From positions 248,001-312,000 of the forward strand of contig JAALGY010000004.1 in assembly GCA_032358165.1 (NCBI GenBank): a DNA stretch of 64,000 nt. The letters run 5' to 3'. A program made the position numbers and the translations under genes. The notes beneath the pieces were generated by a model. The model saw nothing but the letters and a program-made list of their open reading frames with translations. It did not search any database and was not told where the DNA came from. Positions within the stretch are counted from its first letter, which is position 1. Each line of letters starts with the position of its first letter. Source of the DNA: Diplosphaera chodatii (lineage: Eukaryota; Chlorophyta; Trebouxiophyceae; Prasiolales; Stichococcaceae). Positions 23,201-33,676 of this stretch are shown in pieces.

Positions 23201-25926
23201 GCGTTGCGGTGTGCCCACCCTCGGCGACTGCCATCGCCGGGCTGCTGGCCGGCCGCAGCGGGCCGCCGATGGCGGCGTCTGTCAGTGCGTACACCCTGGG
23301 GCGCCCCAGGGCCGCCGCTCCCGCCGCCGCCTCCCGCGCCGCTGCAGGGGGGGGTGGGGGCAAGTTGATGGCATGCAGCGTACCAACTCAGAGCGCCTCT
23401 GATCTCATGACTGCAGCGCGCTGCATCTGGATGACAGCCGGTCGGGGGAGAAGCTCTGGTGCACACCCTCTGCTGCAGGGCCGGCGCCCCAGGCGGGTGG
23501 CGGCGGGCCGCGCCACATCGCGCCGGGCCCCGCCAGCGTCTCGCCAAACTTCGTGTAGTACAGCTCCTGGGGGTGTTCGAGGGCATGATCCAGTTGATTT
23601 TTAGTTTTGAAGGCCAGAGTATCGTCAGAACAGGTTGTGATGGCGCTTCTTCGGTCATCAGGTGACCCCCCTGCCAACACAGGGCAGCGCAGCATGGCAG
23701 TGTGAGGGCCGGACAGCTGCAGCCGGGTCTCACAGCGACACGCACACGGCACAGCTGTTGGCAGACCCCGCACCTGCGTGGTCGCCCAGTTGGTGGTGAG
23801 CTTGCCGCCCGGGGTGCGGTCGTTGACCGAGTCGTCGTGCGCAAACACCCCGCCGAACAGCGCCTCGCAGTCGGCGTAGTACTCTTGCGAACAGGCCTGC
23901 AACCAACATCAAAGCAACGTGTCGTGAAGACGCTGCAGCAATGTGGCCATTCTAAACTCCCCTTTGTTCTCAGGGCCGCCAGTCCGGCTGTGAGCCTGTC
24001 AACTTGGCACCAGAAGCTGGGAGCTCAATCACGTGTTTGACGTGTGCAGCCACGAATGCGGTGCGCAGGCACCGCGCGCACCATGTGGGTGTGCCAGACC
24101 AGGTCCACGTCGTAGGGCGGCACCAGGAACTGGCCGTGGCATGTCGCGTGCAGGTGCAGGAACTGGCGGTAGCGCGCCACCGCGGCCGCGAGGAACCAGC
24201 CCTCCCTGTAGTGCGGCAGGCACGCCTGCGGGCAGTGGGCCTCACAGCTTTTGCTGCAACCCTGACGGCTGGGGAGCATCTGCTGATGCTGTCGTCACTG
24301 CAATGCCCAATCTGCATGATGCGCACCGCTGCCGTATGATGACGCGCAATCAGCTGCTGCTACTCAAGGGGTTCGAACCGTGCGAGCAATTCCTGAGTGG
24401 AGCCGGTCTTGGGAGAGCGTAGGCTCCAGAACATAGGCGCTCACGCTCCAGTAGAAGTCGAACTGCCGGACGGCGGCGGCAATGATGTCGTAGCTGCAGG
24501 TCGGCCTGCTGCGGAGTCCGGCCTGGGCATCGTGCTGTCCACGCCATGCTCCTGCTGCGGCGCCGTGGCTGCTGCTGCCGCCGCCGCCGCTGTCGTCGTA
24601 AAGTGGCTCGGCTGCTGCGGGGGCTGCGCCGTTCGTGTGCGGCCCCTCCCCTGCGGCACTGCCGCCGCTGCAGGGTGGCTCCAGGCCCGGCAGGTGGAAG
24701 GGCTCCTTGGGGAAGGCCGCCTCCCACAGCGCCTGCCAAAGCGACCACAGAAACCATGAGTGACACCGCCTGAGCCTGACCTGAGGAAGATTCACAACGC
24801 TCACAACACCGCACATGCCGTCAGGAGTGAGTAGCCTGACGATGCGTGAGAACGCAGCAGACGCAGATTTGCTGCAGCGTGCGCATCACGCGCCTGCGCA
24901 GCCGCGAGCGCCGCCGCCGGCCGCACGTGGGGGCCCAGCCCTGTGGCGGCGCCGCTCCACAGCGCCGCAGCCGCGGCCGCCGGCAGCACAGCCTCCAGGT
25001 CCTGGGGACGCCAGTCGTGAACCGTCACTTGCAATTGCAAGACATCCTCATCCTTGAGGGGGGCTGCCTCATCGGTGTACCCTGCAACTATGCGACTGCC
25101 CACCCTGTGATGGCCCTTCCATCGGAAAACGAACCTCAGCATTCCAAGCTGCATGATGCGTTTAGATAGAAGCATGAAGCAGGACGAGCGCACCTGGCGG
25201 TAGGCGGCGGGCGCGATGGCGTGCGCCCACCACACCCACGCTACGTCCAGCGGCGCCGCCAGCGGGCCGCCGTGCCCGGCGGCGGCCGCCGCGGCGGCCG
25301 CCTCGGGCGCCGCCACCCCGGTGGCTGCAGCTGCTGGTGCCACCGCCGCCGCCGCCGCGCCCGTCCTGCCGCCGCCGCCGGCGGCGCTGCCATGCCCCGG
25401 GGCCCCCGGGGCCGCCTGCGCGGCGCCGACGGCGCGGGCGCCGGCGTGCGCGCCCAGCAGCGGCAGCCAGCAGCGCTCGTAGCGCCGCACCGCGGCCGCC
25501 AGAAAGGCTGGGTCCGCCAGCCGCGGGTGCTGGTGCACCTGGCCGCGCAATGCACACTGATCATCAGCACCACCCCGGTCGTCGGCCGGTCCTGCACAAC
25601 AGCTGGAGCCTCGAACTCCACGCAGGTTTGTGCCGGTGCTGGTGCTGCCGCCAGTGCGCTGCTGGCGGTCCGTCGCGCTGACCACGGCATGCTGCTGGTG
25701 TGCCGCCTGGCGTCTGGGTGTGACTCGGCAGGTGGCTAGGCCTGCCCACCTCGTGCAGGAAGCCCAGAGCAGTCGCGGAGTGCCACTGCAGGTCCAGGCA
25801 CAGCCGGATGGCCGCGGCCGCCTGCCGGTTGGCGGCGGCAGCAGTGGCGTCGGGGATGATGTTCGGGTACGGGCGTGCGGCCTGCGCCGCCGGCCGCAGG
25901 TCCGCGAAGTGCCCGTCAATGCGCAT
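20299..25926 (-). CDS. Glycine-rich-domain protein family (GRDP, DUF1399)
   Basis: Sixteen exons in phase, about 948 residues: 25926-25750, 25538-25194, 25001-24894, 24732-24445, 24225-24082, 23896-23774, 23566-23467, 23341-23219, 22993-22890, 22651-22468, 22252-22150, 21983-21893, 21598-21216, 21158-20732, 20558-20508, 20394-20299. The DUF1399 repeats are clear. The first has AVRRYERCWLPLL and PLDVAWVWWAHAIAPAAYRQ. The second has LWEAAFPKEPF, YDIIAAAVRQFDFYWS, AVARYRQFLHL and VPPYDVDLVWHTHM, followed by AHDDSVNDRTPGGKL and PGAMWRG. These match plant GRDP proteins, which act in development and stress responses by an unclear mechanism. The N-terminal half is secure. From residue 430 on the alignment fades and junctions rest on phase alone. 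The glycine-rich tail of land-plant members is replaced by Ala/Gly/Pro sequence. The proposed stop at 20299 (PGAVAK) is uncertain. Intron 3 seems to use a GC donor. Confidence 0.85.
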
Positions 25927-26631
25927 GCTGGGTTCGGAACGGCTGAGGGCCTCTGGTGCTTGTCCGTTCTCTGCCCCGCCGCACGCGACAGCAGCTTTGC
26001 GAGCGTGTGACGCCTGGCAGCTTTGCCTGATGTTCGGAGCCTTCAGCGTGGTAGATTGGTTGAGGCTCAAGCGCAAGCCGTCCGCGGTCCGTGCGAGCTT
26101 GGGTTCGTGCGGCGGCGCTGCGTCACCGATGCCTGCTGCGGGTGACCTCGCCACTGTGAGAGGCGAACCACGCAGACGCAATTGGCATGCAGTGTTATCG
26201 GGAGGCTGCCTCACTGTGGTGCACAGCAAGCCGCAGACGACCTCTGTGTCCTGAATAGCCTAGTATTTCAACCTGCGCAAATGCCGCAGTTTCTGCTGCA
26301 CACCTATGTTGCGTGTGCAGCGTGTGGCCGTTGCGAGGATCGATACTGCACTGCTCACAACAACAAGTGCTGGATCGATCAAGATTGCAAAGGTGGTTGT
26401 GAGTCAGGAGCGGTCGTGAGGTTTGCCATCTTGCATGCTCGCAGTCGTGCCCGGGACATGCAGCTTCCATGTGGTGCCATTGCGATTTTCCAGCAGTCTG
26501 CACATCTGCGACGGTCCATGTTCGTGCGCGCAAGGATGCCTTCAACTCAGTACGCCTGACGCGACGTCGCCAGCGGGTGCTCGGTCGCCGCGCTTGCATC
26601 TGAGCAATCAGCAGCAGCGCAGAGCAACAGC
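25927..26631. promoter_or_regulatory. Divergent (shared) promoter region
   Basis: About 700 bases between the start codons of the GRDP gene (minus) and the epoxide hydrolase gene (plus). No coding signal found. Both promoters and 5' untranslated regions must lie here. I could not identify a specific box. Confidence 0.5.
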
Positions 26632-29600
26632 ATGGCGGGCGGGACCGCAGGCTACCTGCAGTGGGCCGTGCTGATGGCCACGTCGCTGCACATCTGGCTC
26701 GGCGGCATGCTGGGCGTGCTGCTCACGTTCCTCAAGAGGTACGTCCACGTGTGCGCACGCTGCATGTGCATGCGCGCCCATGTGCATGCATGCAGGCCTG
26801 CGAACTGGCTGCTGCGGCTGCTGTGCGCAGCTAATCCAGCTTAACATCAGCACATCTACACGACAAGCGCTGCTCATCACGTCTCACCGCCACCTGCAGC
26901 CCGCGCACCTTCCTGTACCGAAAGGACCGCTCCGGCATGAAGTTCGAGGACTGCGCCCCCAACCTGACGCACGAGTACCACGTCGTCAACGGCGTCAAGT
27001 GAGGAGGAGCAGAAAGGCCAGTTGACATGTTCGTTGCCACCAAGTTTTGGCCGCGTGTGGCGACATGTGAGATGGCTGTGCTCTGTAGGTCAACATGCTT
27101 AATTTGCTGCTGCAGGCTGCACGTGGTGGTGGCGGGGCGGCCCAAGCCGGGAGAGCCGCGGCGCAGGCTGCTGCTGTTCGTGCACGGCTTCCCAGAGGGC
27201 CACTTTTCCTGGCGCCACCAGCTCGCGGTGGGCTGGGGCTGGGGCTGCGCATGACCGTTCAGGACGCCCATTCCGAGGGCGGCGCTGCGCAGCCCGCGTG
27301 CAGTGCACCACGCATGCAGGCCGCCTGCAGCAGCAATACTAGAAGCGGCGGGAAGACAACGGTGTTGACACGGTCTGATGCGCTCCAATCGCAGGAGTTC
27401 CAGAAGGACTACGAGGTGGCGGCGCTGGACCTGCGCGGCTATGGCGCCAGCGGCAAGCCCAAGGTGCTGCTGCCACTGCAGTGCCCTCCCCAACGGGTTG
27501 CCCCTGCAGCGCTGTGCAGGTTTCTGCATGCCGACGGCCATTCTTCTGGGCCTGTGCTTTGATGCTCGTACGATGGCGTGGGCGGTGCCGCCTGCAGTCG
27601 CGGTCCGCCTACCGGGTGTTCGAGATCGTGCAAGACATCCGGGAGCTGGCGGAGGCCCTGGGGCACCCCAAGTTCGTGCTGGTGGCGCACGACTGGGGCG
27701 CCGTCGCCGCCTGGCAGTTTGCGGCGTACCACCAGGTGCTGCTTCCTGGCACCCCAGCGGACTGAGCCCTGTGTGGCGCTGTGGCTTGGTGGCGGCTCAG
27801 CAGCGTCTTGCACGCACCAGGCCTGACAACATGGTTGCTACACAGCTGCATGTCCCTGGTAGCAGCATCAGTGCATGCTGACCATATATCAACAGCGCCT
27901 GCTGACAGGGAAGCGTGCCACTTGTATCTCGGCGCCGCTGCGGCATGTCCATCATGTCAGGCATGCACCGCATTGCTGATGCATGCTGGTCTGCGGGCCC
28001 GCAGGACCTGCTGTACGGGCTCATCTGCATGTCGGCGCCGCCGGGGGAGCTGTGGATGAAGAACCAGGACGCCGACCAAAGGCGGCGCTCGTCCTACGTG
28101 TGGCTGTTCCAGGTCGGCCCCTGACAAACGTCTCCTACCCCTCCACACTGCACTCCTCAAACGCGTCATCCTGGTCTGGGCACTGTTCCTGGGCACTGTT
28201 CCGTCCAGTACTTGAGCGTCCACGAGAAGGTGCCAAGTTGCAGTTCGTGAAGATTGCAATGCAATACGTGTGACTGCGATGGTGTTGTGACCAGATCCTG
28301 CTGCTACACAGGCGCCGGTGCTTCCGGAGCTGCTGATTGGCGCGCACGACCTCAAGGTGGACTAGTTACCGTTGCAAACAGCGCTGTTGATTTGACATGC
28401 AGCCCTGCTGCCAACCAGTGCAGAATGAGAGGTTATCGTGCACAGAGCAAGCTGCCCTCATCTGACGGGTTGTGCTGCTGATGATGCATCCAACTGTGTA
28501 ATGCGTCCGCCCCGCAGGCTGTCGAGGATGCATTCACAGACAGCAGCAAGATGGGCGTGCGGAACCCAGGTGCCTGCTGATCAAGTACATGTCACGAAGC
28601 ATTGCTTCCCTCTAATCCAGCGTGGTACTGTTCTGCGGCGCATCATCTAAGCAGTCACGGCAGCTGCGGCCGAGGCACACAGGGATGTGCACCTCAGGCA
28701 GCGGTGTTGCTTGTCGCACCGCAGGCGCCGTGTCGCCGGAGGATATCGAGCGGTACAAGGCGCAGTTCTCGGAGCCGGGCGCGCTGACGGCGGCGCTCAA
28801 CTACTACCGCGCCATGGTGCGCAACATTACTCTTCTCAAGTTTTGCCTTTTGGTTACCAGGGTGCCAGAAGTTCACAGAGTGTCCTTCATGTCACTGAAG
28901 TGCTGGCCTCAACGCGGAGCCACAAGCTCATGTGTTTGCTGGCCGTCCTGGGCTGCGCCCTGCACACGTGGGCCGAAGCGCAGTTGCTCCTTGTGATGGC
29001 CTTCCTCGGTGCTATCGATGTTGACCGGAGCGCAGCTCACCTGAACGCCTGCTGTCCCGCAGGTGGACGCCGCCACATGGAACCCGCCACCCCGCAGGTC
29101 GGCACCTCACCATACATGCTGCAAGCAACAGCCATCGGCCTGTACCCTGCCAGAGTATATCAGTTTATGTTTGCATAATCTGGCGTGTTATTGCCACTGC
29201 TGGTCCACAATCTACCAGATCCTGCCATGCTGCCGTGCTCGTTGGATACAGGACCGCCTTTGCGCACAGCCTGGGATGACTGGAAGTATCCTGTGCAACG
29301 GACAGTCCTCCAACCATCTGCTGCAGGGCGCAGAAGCCGGTGAAGCCCTTCACGGTGCCGACGCTGGTGCTGTACGGCGACTCGGACGCGGCGCTGGGCC
29401 CGCAGCTGTGGAAGGGCCTCGACCGCATCGTCAGCAACTCCCAGGTGTGCAGACCTCCCTATACACGTGTACCTGGAGAACCTGCTGGAAGGTTCTGGAC
29501 AGGATCACACAACATTCATATTTGCACGGCATCTCTTGCAGTGTACTCCTGCGCATGACACCGCACCCAAATCTTGCACCCCGGGCCTGAGAGCTAGTGC

Positions 29601-29739
29601 ATCCCGTGCAACCTGTGTTCACTGTGCGGTTTCGTGGCCGCAGCTGCACTGCCTGGAGAACTGCAGCCACTGGGTGCAGCAGGACAAGCCCCAGGAGACC
29701 AACAAGCTAATGCACGACTTCCTCAACAGCCTCAGCTAA
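26632..29739 (+). CDS. Membrane-anchored epoxide hydrolase-like alpha/beta hydrolase (EPHX3/4 type)
   Basis: Twelve exons in phase, 356 residues: 26632-26738, 26900-26998, 27116-27227, 27395-27463, 27598-27735, 28005-28112, 28312-28356, 28518-28569, 28725-28816, 29063-29097, 29327-29444, 29644-29739. The N-terminus is a single membrane segment (WAVLMATSLHIWLGGMLGVLL). The hydrolase fold shows the oxyanion motif HGFPEGHFSW (92-101), GYGASGKP, the nucleophile Asp161 in HDWGA, the acid Asp306 in VLYGDSDAAL and the base His334 in NCSHWVQ. Asp rather than Ser as nucleophile with HGFP is the epoxide hydrolase signature. The reaction expected is hydrolysis of lipid or xenobiotic epoxides to diols at an internal membrane. 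Two lid tyrosines cannot be assigned with certainty (YYRAM is a candidate). Haloalkane dehalogenase is a less likely alternative. Confidence 0.93.
28177..28202 (+). repeat. Perfect 13-bp tandem duplication
   Basis: TGGGCACTGTTCC occurs twice with no spacer inside the sixth intron of the hydrolase gene. It looks like a recent replication-slippage event. Confidence 0.85.
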
Positions 29740-29754
29740 GCGGCGATGTGCATG

Positions 29755-29814
29755 CGGCGGCGGCGGCGGCGGCGGCGGCAGCAGCAGCAGCAGCAGCAGC
29801 AGCACTGCCTGCAT
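29755..29814 (+). repeat. Compound microsatellite (CGG)n-(CAG)n in 3' UTR
   Basis: Starting about 16 bases after the stop codon of the hydrolase gene, a run of CGG/GGC triplets passes directly into a run of about ten CAG/AGC triplets. It is in the presumed 3' untranslated region and is not translated in the model. Confidence 0.85.
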
Positions 29815-30205
29815 ACGTATGTACGGTCGCTGCAGGTGGCAGCATGCTTTTTCAGCGTTTGATTTGAAATTTATACAAGAGCCAAGGCAACGATACTAGT
29901 GCCTAGCAGCCCTGAGGCACGGCGGCTCAGCGGGAGCACTGTGCAAACGGGGAGTTGTGGAGCAGTGGCTTGTGTATCTGGCAATGTAGCAACAGTCTTG
30001 CAACCTGTGGGACTCTTCTCAAGAGTGCAGCAGCAAAGCGCACTCTGTCGGTTAAACTGCTGATGACTTTCAGTTGCAGTTGATGGTCAGTACATCAGTT
30101 CATGGAGAAACCTACAATGCAATCAAGCTGCCTTTCGGATTCAGACTGGCAACCGAGTCCTTACCACTACCGCCAGCAGCGCTGGCAGGCTGGTCACATT
30201 TTCAG
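29815..30205. other. Convergent 3' spacer
   Basis: About 390 bases between the microsatellite and the stop codon of the methyltransferase gene on the other strand. Slightly less GC-rich, no coding motif. Confidence 0.5.
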
Positions 30206-32628
30206 CTACCTTTCCTTCGCGCTCTGCCGATACACCACCTGCCCCCGCCGATCCACCTTCACAAAGCTGTACTCGATATGATTGACTGGGTCCCCAGAGT
30301 GTAGGTTCGGCTCGTTGGCGAAGACCCTGAACCCCTGCCGCCTGCCCAAGCAGCAGAATACCGCAGCCTTAGGTTACAGGCTCCTGCCGTGTGCACTATA
30401 CCAGGTCCCACAGCAGAGTATACCATCAGCTGAGTTGCAGCAAGCTTGCTGCGAGGCCAGGCAGCGTTGCCGTGGTACCGGAGTTTACACCAGACACGGT
30501 GCAGAACGGCATGGCCACACACAGACGTGTACCTCATGCCCTCGAAGAAAGATGCTACCGACTGCACCACGCTGCCGGGGTACAGGGCTGGGTACATCTC
30601 AAGCCGCAGGGGGTGCAGCTCGATCAAGACCTGCCCGCATGCCACACACAAAACGTTCAGCTGGCCTGCTCCAGACCAGACATGGTCATGACCGCGCCAG
30701 CACTCAAATATAACTATATAAGGCACACGCACCTGTGTGGCGGGGATGCTGCTGTTGCTCATGCTCAACAGCTCATGGAACACGGGCCACTCGCTCCCTG
30801 TATCCATACGACAGCAACGTGAGGCCGGCTCGCAGTGTCATCTGAGCCCATTGCACTGTGATACCTGTGCAGTTTGCACTGTAGTCCTGCGGCCGCGTCT
30901 CATGGCCTCTCTCGGCATCAAGTCTGCCGTATGTTTGAACTCAGTGCGGACTCAGAGTGTGCGCCTGGCTTGTGCACGAAGCTTGTGGTGCGTGCACCTT
31001 CGATGTCGACCTTGAGGACGTCCACCCAGTCCGAGCCGGCAGCAGCGGCCGCACCCAGCACTGTTGTGAAGTTCTCTGCTGTGTACGGCGCAGAATTGAC
31101 GCCACCGCGCCTCATGGCCTCCAGCATAACCTCGCTGCAAGGCAAGTGCCACGGTCGTTTGACCAGATGTATTGCTTGCCATGCACAACCACGCCATGCT
31201 GCTGTTGCCTGCCGGACCGCCCAGCGACGTTGGTGCTTTTAGCAGGGTGTGAGGGCACCGTGCCGGCCGCAGTGCGGCGAGCGGCTGAAAGAATGGGTCA
31301 TCAAAACTGGCCAGCTCACCTGGTGATGCCTGTGGAGTGGAACTGGATGCCGGGAATGCTGGAGACGGCGGCCTGGAGCTGCGGCGACAGGGTGTGGTCG
31401 TACGTGTGCACCTGGGCAGCAGCAGTTCGTGTCAGCTGCATCCTCAGTCAGCATTCAAGGATGCTGTCATGGCGGTCTGATGACCCAGTGCAGGCCGGAA
31501 TAGGGCTTCTGTTGAGGGCATGCCTGGCCACGCAGATAGATGGTGTGCGGCTCTGCAATGTGGAATCAATGTGCAAGCCACCTGGCAGTGGGGTGCTCGC
31601 TGCAGTATGGCCGTCTCAAAGTCCGTCTGGCCATTTGACCCCATGCTGAGCACCAGGCATGGCCTCTCCGCCAGCGTCTGATTAGCATTGCACATCCACT
31701 TGCCTGCGTGTGGAATGCATATTTATTGCAACTAGCAACGCCGTGAGATGCAGCAGACGATGTCTGCACGCCATGACCATCAGGCGATGCACTGCTGTCA
31801 TTATGGCTGTTGGCAAACGCACAGGGCAGCGCTGCGGCCGTGCCCAGCTGTCATTGCGACGACCCTTGATGGTGCAGCCTCAGGGCAAGCGAGGTTGTTA
31901 GGAGGCGCCGCTTCCTCCACAGTTCACGTCAATGCTGCCGCCCCGCACCTCCGTCCAGGAACCAGCCGACGCGCTCCAGCGGGCCGTCGCAGCCCCACAG
32001 CGGCGCCATCAGGTCCCACACCTCGATCATGCCCAGCGCCGCCTCATGCTGCCGCAGGTGCCGCCACCTGCATGCGGATGCCAGCAGCAGCTTACGCTAC
32101 TCAAAGTCGGGAGTTGCACTACATAGTCAGCGCTGCAGACTTGCTCACTTAGGTGTTGACGCCGCTTGAGGTGCCATGATCGCAAAGCTGCCACTGCACA
32201 TCTTGATTCACCTCGAGTCCATGTCCCACTCGTATGCCGCCATCTTGGCCGCCTGACTGCTGGCGGCGACAGGTGCCCTGGCTCTCGCCGCTGGTCTGCA
32301 CGCCTACCATTGACATCAGGCACAATTAGCAAATAAACAGGGCCCGCTGCTAGGCTGCGGTGTCGGTCAATTTTGTCTCTACATCATTCCTTTTGTACGT
32401 GGGCAGATAAGCACAGGCCTTTGCGGTTCATCCGTTGGAAGTATCTCCTGAACATGCGGTTGCCCGCTCTTCAATCACCCGCGCACCCACCTGCGCACGC
32501 AGCGCCTCGAAGGCTGCAGCCACCTTCACTGGTGGTCTCGTTCGTCCTCCCGCCATGATGTGCGCCATCAGCCACACCAGCAATGCTGCGCCGCTCAGCA
32601 GCGCCGTAACAACTGGCAGCGGCGCCAT
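30206..32628 (-). CDS. Type II membrane methyltransferase-like protein (METTL24 / Methyltransf_22 family)
   Basis: Nine exons in phase, 316 residues: 32628-32491, 32252-32212, 32067-31949, 31703-31582, 31411-31320, 31134-30998, 30797-30733, 30630-30523, 30334-30206. It opens with a signal anchor (VVTALLSGAALLVWLMAHIM) and a short basic stem, so the catalytic part should face the Golgi or ER lumen. The family marks are present: CLVLSMGSNGQTDFE (SAM-binding strand and loop), VHTYDHTL (acidic strand 2), DVLKVDIEGSEW (212-220), VLIELH, then FRVFANEPN and EYSFV near the end. Members are predicted SAM-dependent methyltransferases; none has a well-established substrate that I can name. The neighbouring genes are Golgi glycosyltransferases, so methylation of a sugar is a reasonable but unproven idea. 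Confidence 0.87.
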
Positions 32629-33676
32629 GCAGGTAGGTGGGTGCTCGCTCGCTGGCAGCAGCAGTCCCAGCCCTGCAGGTTGCAGTCAGACAGTACCTCC
32701 CAGATATCATAAAAGGTAGCTCCAGATGCACTCTTTTGGCGTTTGCGATGGCTCGCGAGAGCTGCTGAGTGGCTGGACTGCAGCGCTTGCTGTGAGGCAC
32801 GGGTGATGTTTGTTTGATGTTTGTTTGGCATGGCACTCGGGAGTTTCACGTACCAGGCGCAAAACTGGTCGAGGCCGCACGAGGCGATCTCATGTCACAT
32901 AGAAATACCCCTTAGGTGCCATGGCGCGCCATTCATAGGCCTGCGCCGCTGCTGCCAGTGCACATGGTTGTGCGCCAAATGCATGCAAAAGCATGTTCCG
33001 AGCAGCTGCAGTGCGCAGTTAAGGCTGTGCTCAAGTCTGAAAGTTCTAAGCTTGAAACGTTGAGAATCGATCAACGCCGCGAAGCTGCATTGCGTGCTCA
33101 GATCGTAAAATAAAAGTTCTGCTGCCAGAGACAACAGCATAACCAAGTGATGCTTCGTCACGAAGCAAGAGCCCAAAGACGTAAATGTCGCATTGCTGAT
33201 TCGATCGCTATCTTAACCGAAGACGCTGATGCGCGGCGAGGTGTGAATCGCGCGGGCCTTGGTGGCCGGTGCACTCGATCGGCCAATCTCCCGCCCAGTC
33301 CTCTGATCGGGCCAGGGCTGACCGGGGAAGAACGGCAAAACCGGAAGGGGTGACAGTCGACGTGCTGATGGCTTAAGCAGCGGCGGCGCTGACCCGCCCA
33401 GCTGGGCATGGCCTCAGCGATGCGGCGGCACTGTGCCGTGGATGTGCCTTCGTAGTCACTCCGGCTCCTTGGAGGAGGACAATGTCATGAACATGCAGTC
33501 AATGCCGCCCAAGGCACATCATAGCAAGCACGCTAGAGCGCACCTGCAACAACCCCGCATGAGCACCGCCCGCGACGATCCATACAAAACGTTGGCCAGC
33601 GGTCGCAACGTATCAAGCACTGTACAGCGAATCATAGTGCTAAGCTAATCACTGCCCAGGCGGCAGCGAAGGAGAA
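32629..33676. other. 1-kb spacer with unusual composition
   Basis: Upstream of the methyltransferase and downstream of the fucosyltransferase-like gene, both on the minus strand. It holds a short tandem repeat (TGATGTTTGTT twice, 32804-32825), two short plus-strand frames (32916-33113, Lys/Arg-rich at its end; 33147-33353) and an odd-arm palindrome at 33151-33167. I cannot assign either frame to a family and do not call them genes. Confidence 0.5.
33151..33167. repeat. Short inverted repeat TGCTTCGT-C-ACGAAGCA
   Basis: Eight-base perfect arms around a single central base. It may be a binding site for a dimeric factor or chance. Confidence 0.6.

Noticed and set aside
31240..31460. FkbM-family methyltransferase as the name for the 30206-32628 gene
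   Set aside because: The order and wording of motifs (VLIELH, EYSFV and the N-terminal anchor) fit the METTL24/Methyltransf_22 group better, though the two folds are related.
32916..33353. Two short plus-strand frames as genes
   Set aside because: No family motif, no splice support, and length typical of chance in GC-rich DNA.
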